NCBI GenBank assembly: GCA_023666125.1
Contig: JAMPCN010000026.1
Span: forward strand, 1 to 34,408
Reading direction: 5' to 3'
DNA length: 34,408 nt
Source: Bacillus sp. (in: firmicutes)
GTDB taxonomy: Bacteria > Bacillota > Clostridia > Lachnospirales > Lachnospiraceae
Position 1 is the stretch's first letter, and each line of letters starts with the position of its first letter. Shown piece by piece: positions 33,834 through 34,408 of this stretch. A program made the position numbers and the translations under genes. A model generated the notes under the pieces. The model did no database searches, was not told the origin of the DNA, and saw nothing but the letters and a program-made list of their open reading frames with translations.

Positions 33834-34408
33834 TTATTTGTTGAGGTCTACCTCGATATCACCTGCGAATACTTTGTCTTCTTTACCAAGTGCGCCAGGA
33901 ATGATGGTAAATGTGTTGGAGATACCATCCTGTGCATCCTTGAACGGAAGTTTGGATACAGAAGATAAGGAAGCTACTGCACCGTGAGTATCACGTCCGT
34001 GCATCGGGTTAGCGCCCGGAGCGAACGGCTGTCCTTTTCTACGTCCGTCAGGTGTGTTACCTGTAGCCTTACCGTAAGTTACGTTAGAAGTAATGGTAAG
34101 GATAGAAGTTGTAGGAACACCGTTTCTGTAGGTATGATGTCTTCTGATTGCCGTCATGAACTTATGCACGATATCCTGTGCAATCATATCAACGCGGTCA
34201 TCATCATTACCATATTTCGGGAAGTCGCCGGTTGTCTTGAAGTCAACAATGATGCCGTCTTCATCTCTAATCGGCTCAACCTTCGCATATTTGATAGCTG
34301 ATAAGGAGTCAGCTACGATAGACAGACCAGCTACACCTGTTGCAAAGTAACGTTTAACGTCTCTGTCATGAAGAGCCATTTCTGCTCTCTCATAGCAGTA
34401 TTTGTCGT
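33834..34408 (-). CDS. pflB: Pyruvate formate-lyase core, C-terminal part, lacking the glycyl-radical domain (partial at window edge)
   Basis: The last 190 residues or so of a formate acetyltransferase, open through the window edge. In-frame codons continue upstream of the ATG at 34379 ([17 protein letters not shown]), matching the E. coli PflB stretch before MALHDRDV, so that ATG is internal. The conserved segments [57 protein letters not shown] and [19 protein letters not shown] are present. The protein stops after [21 protein letters not shown], exactly where the E. coli enzyme would enter its roughly 60-residue radical domain. The missing domain is encoded separately downstream, so the gene is split, not decayed. 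The active-site cysteines lie outside the window. It converts pyruvate and CoA to acetyl-CoA and formate. Confidence 0.93.
   Translation of the reverse strand, partial: DKYCYERAEMALHDRDVKRYFATGVAGLSIVADSLSAIKYAKVEPIRDEDGIIVDFKTTGDFPKYGNDDDRVDMIAQDIVHKFMTAIRRHHTYRNGVPTTSILTITSNVTYGKATGNTPDGRRKGQPFAPGANPMHGRDTHGAVASLSSVSKLPFKDAQDGISNTFTIIPGALGKEDKVFAGDIEVDLNK

Noticed and set aside
33235..33836. Frameshift or sequencing error breaking a normal pflB
   Set aside because: The radical-domain gene has its own ideal ribosome binding site and new N-terminus, and a separate gene plus two hairpins lie between, so a single base error cannot join the parts.

Overview
The window looks like chromosomal DNA from a motile, anaerobic Gram-positive bacterium of the Clostridia, most likely Lachnospiraceae. 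The reasons are gene order (mbl-flhO-flhP; comF-yvyF; cdaA-cdaR-glmM; rpsF-ssb-rpsR; gdpP-rplI-dnaB), strong AAGGAGG-type ribosome binding sites, moderate to low GC, and a pyruvate formate-lyase locus with a 2[4Fe-4S] ferredoxin. No rRNA, tRNA, CRISPR array, transposase or phage gene was seen, and no gene-free stretch exceeds 300 bases.

Layout. 1-5154: a class I methyltransferase and a 1448-residue surface glucosaminidase with a transmembrane helix and a strongly acidic cytoplasmic tail. 5165-10255: uvrB-uvrA, behind a compact terminator/promoter with a LexA-like box. 10290-13479: mbl and three flagellar rod genes. 13561-17417: recD2, comF, yvyF and a small membrane protein. 17439-21913: a polytopic membrane protein, then cdaA-cdaR-glmM, which links c-di-AMP synthesis to peptidoglycan precursor supply. 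21942-24103: HPr and leuA. 24153-25070: a Sir2 deacylase and a DUF951 protein. 25067-26282: rpsF-ssb-rpsR. 26386-30457: gdpP (c-di-AMP phosphodiesterase), rplI and dnaB. 30506-31945: a MerR-like coiled-coil protein and a PIN-domain toxin-antitoxin pair. From 31975 to the right edge everything is on the minus strand: ferredoxin, pflA, then three pyruvate formate-lyase-related reading frames.

The most unusual part is 33235-34408. The pyruvate formate-lyase core ends at the boundary where the glycyl-radical domain should begin. That domain is instead encoded by a separate 80-residue gene (Gly55 in RVSGYAV) with its own strong ribosome binding site. Between core and radical domain lies a 67-residue protein that resembles the first part of the radical domain, but its glycine loop is replaced by a cysteine cluster (C-x2-C-x6-C). 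Two large hairpins separate the core from the two small genes, a strong terminator ends the small genes, and the activating enzyme and ferredoxin follow. The sequence therefore suggests a modular glycyl-radical enzyme with an exchangeable radical subunit and a possible cysteine-bearing partner. That role is inference.

Cell-envelope and second-messenger functions recur in the window: Mbl, glucosaminidase, CdaA/CdaR/GlmM and GdpP. Both the synthase and a phosphodiesterase for c-di-AMP lie within about 10 kb.
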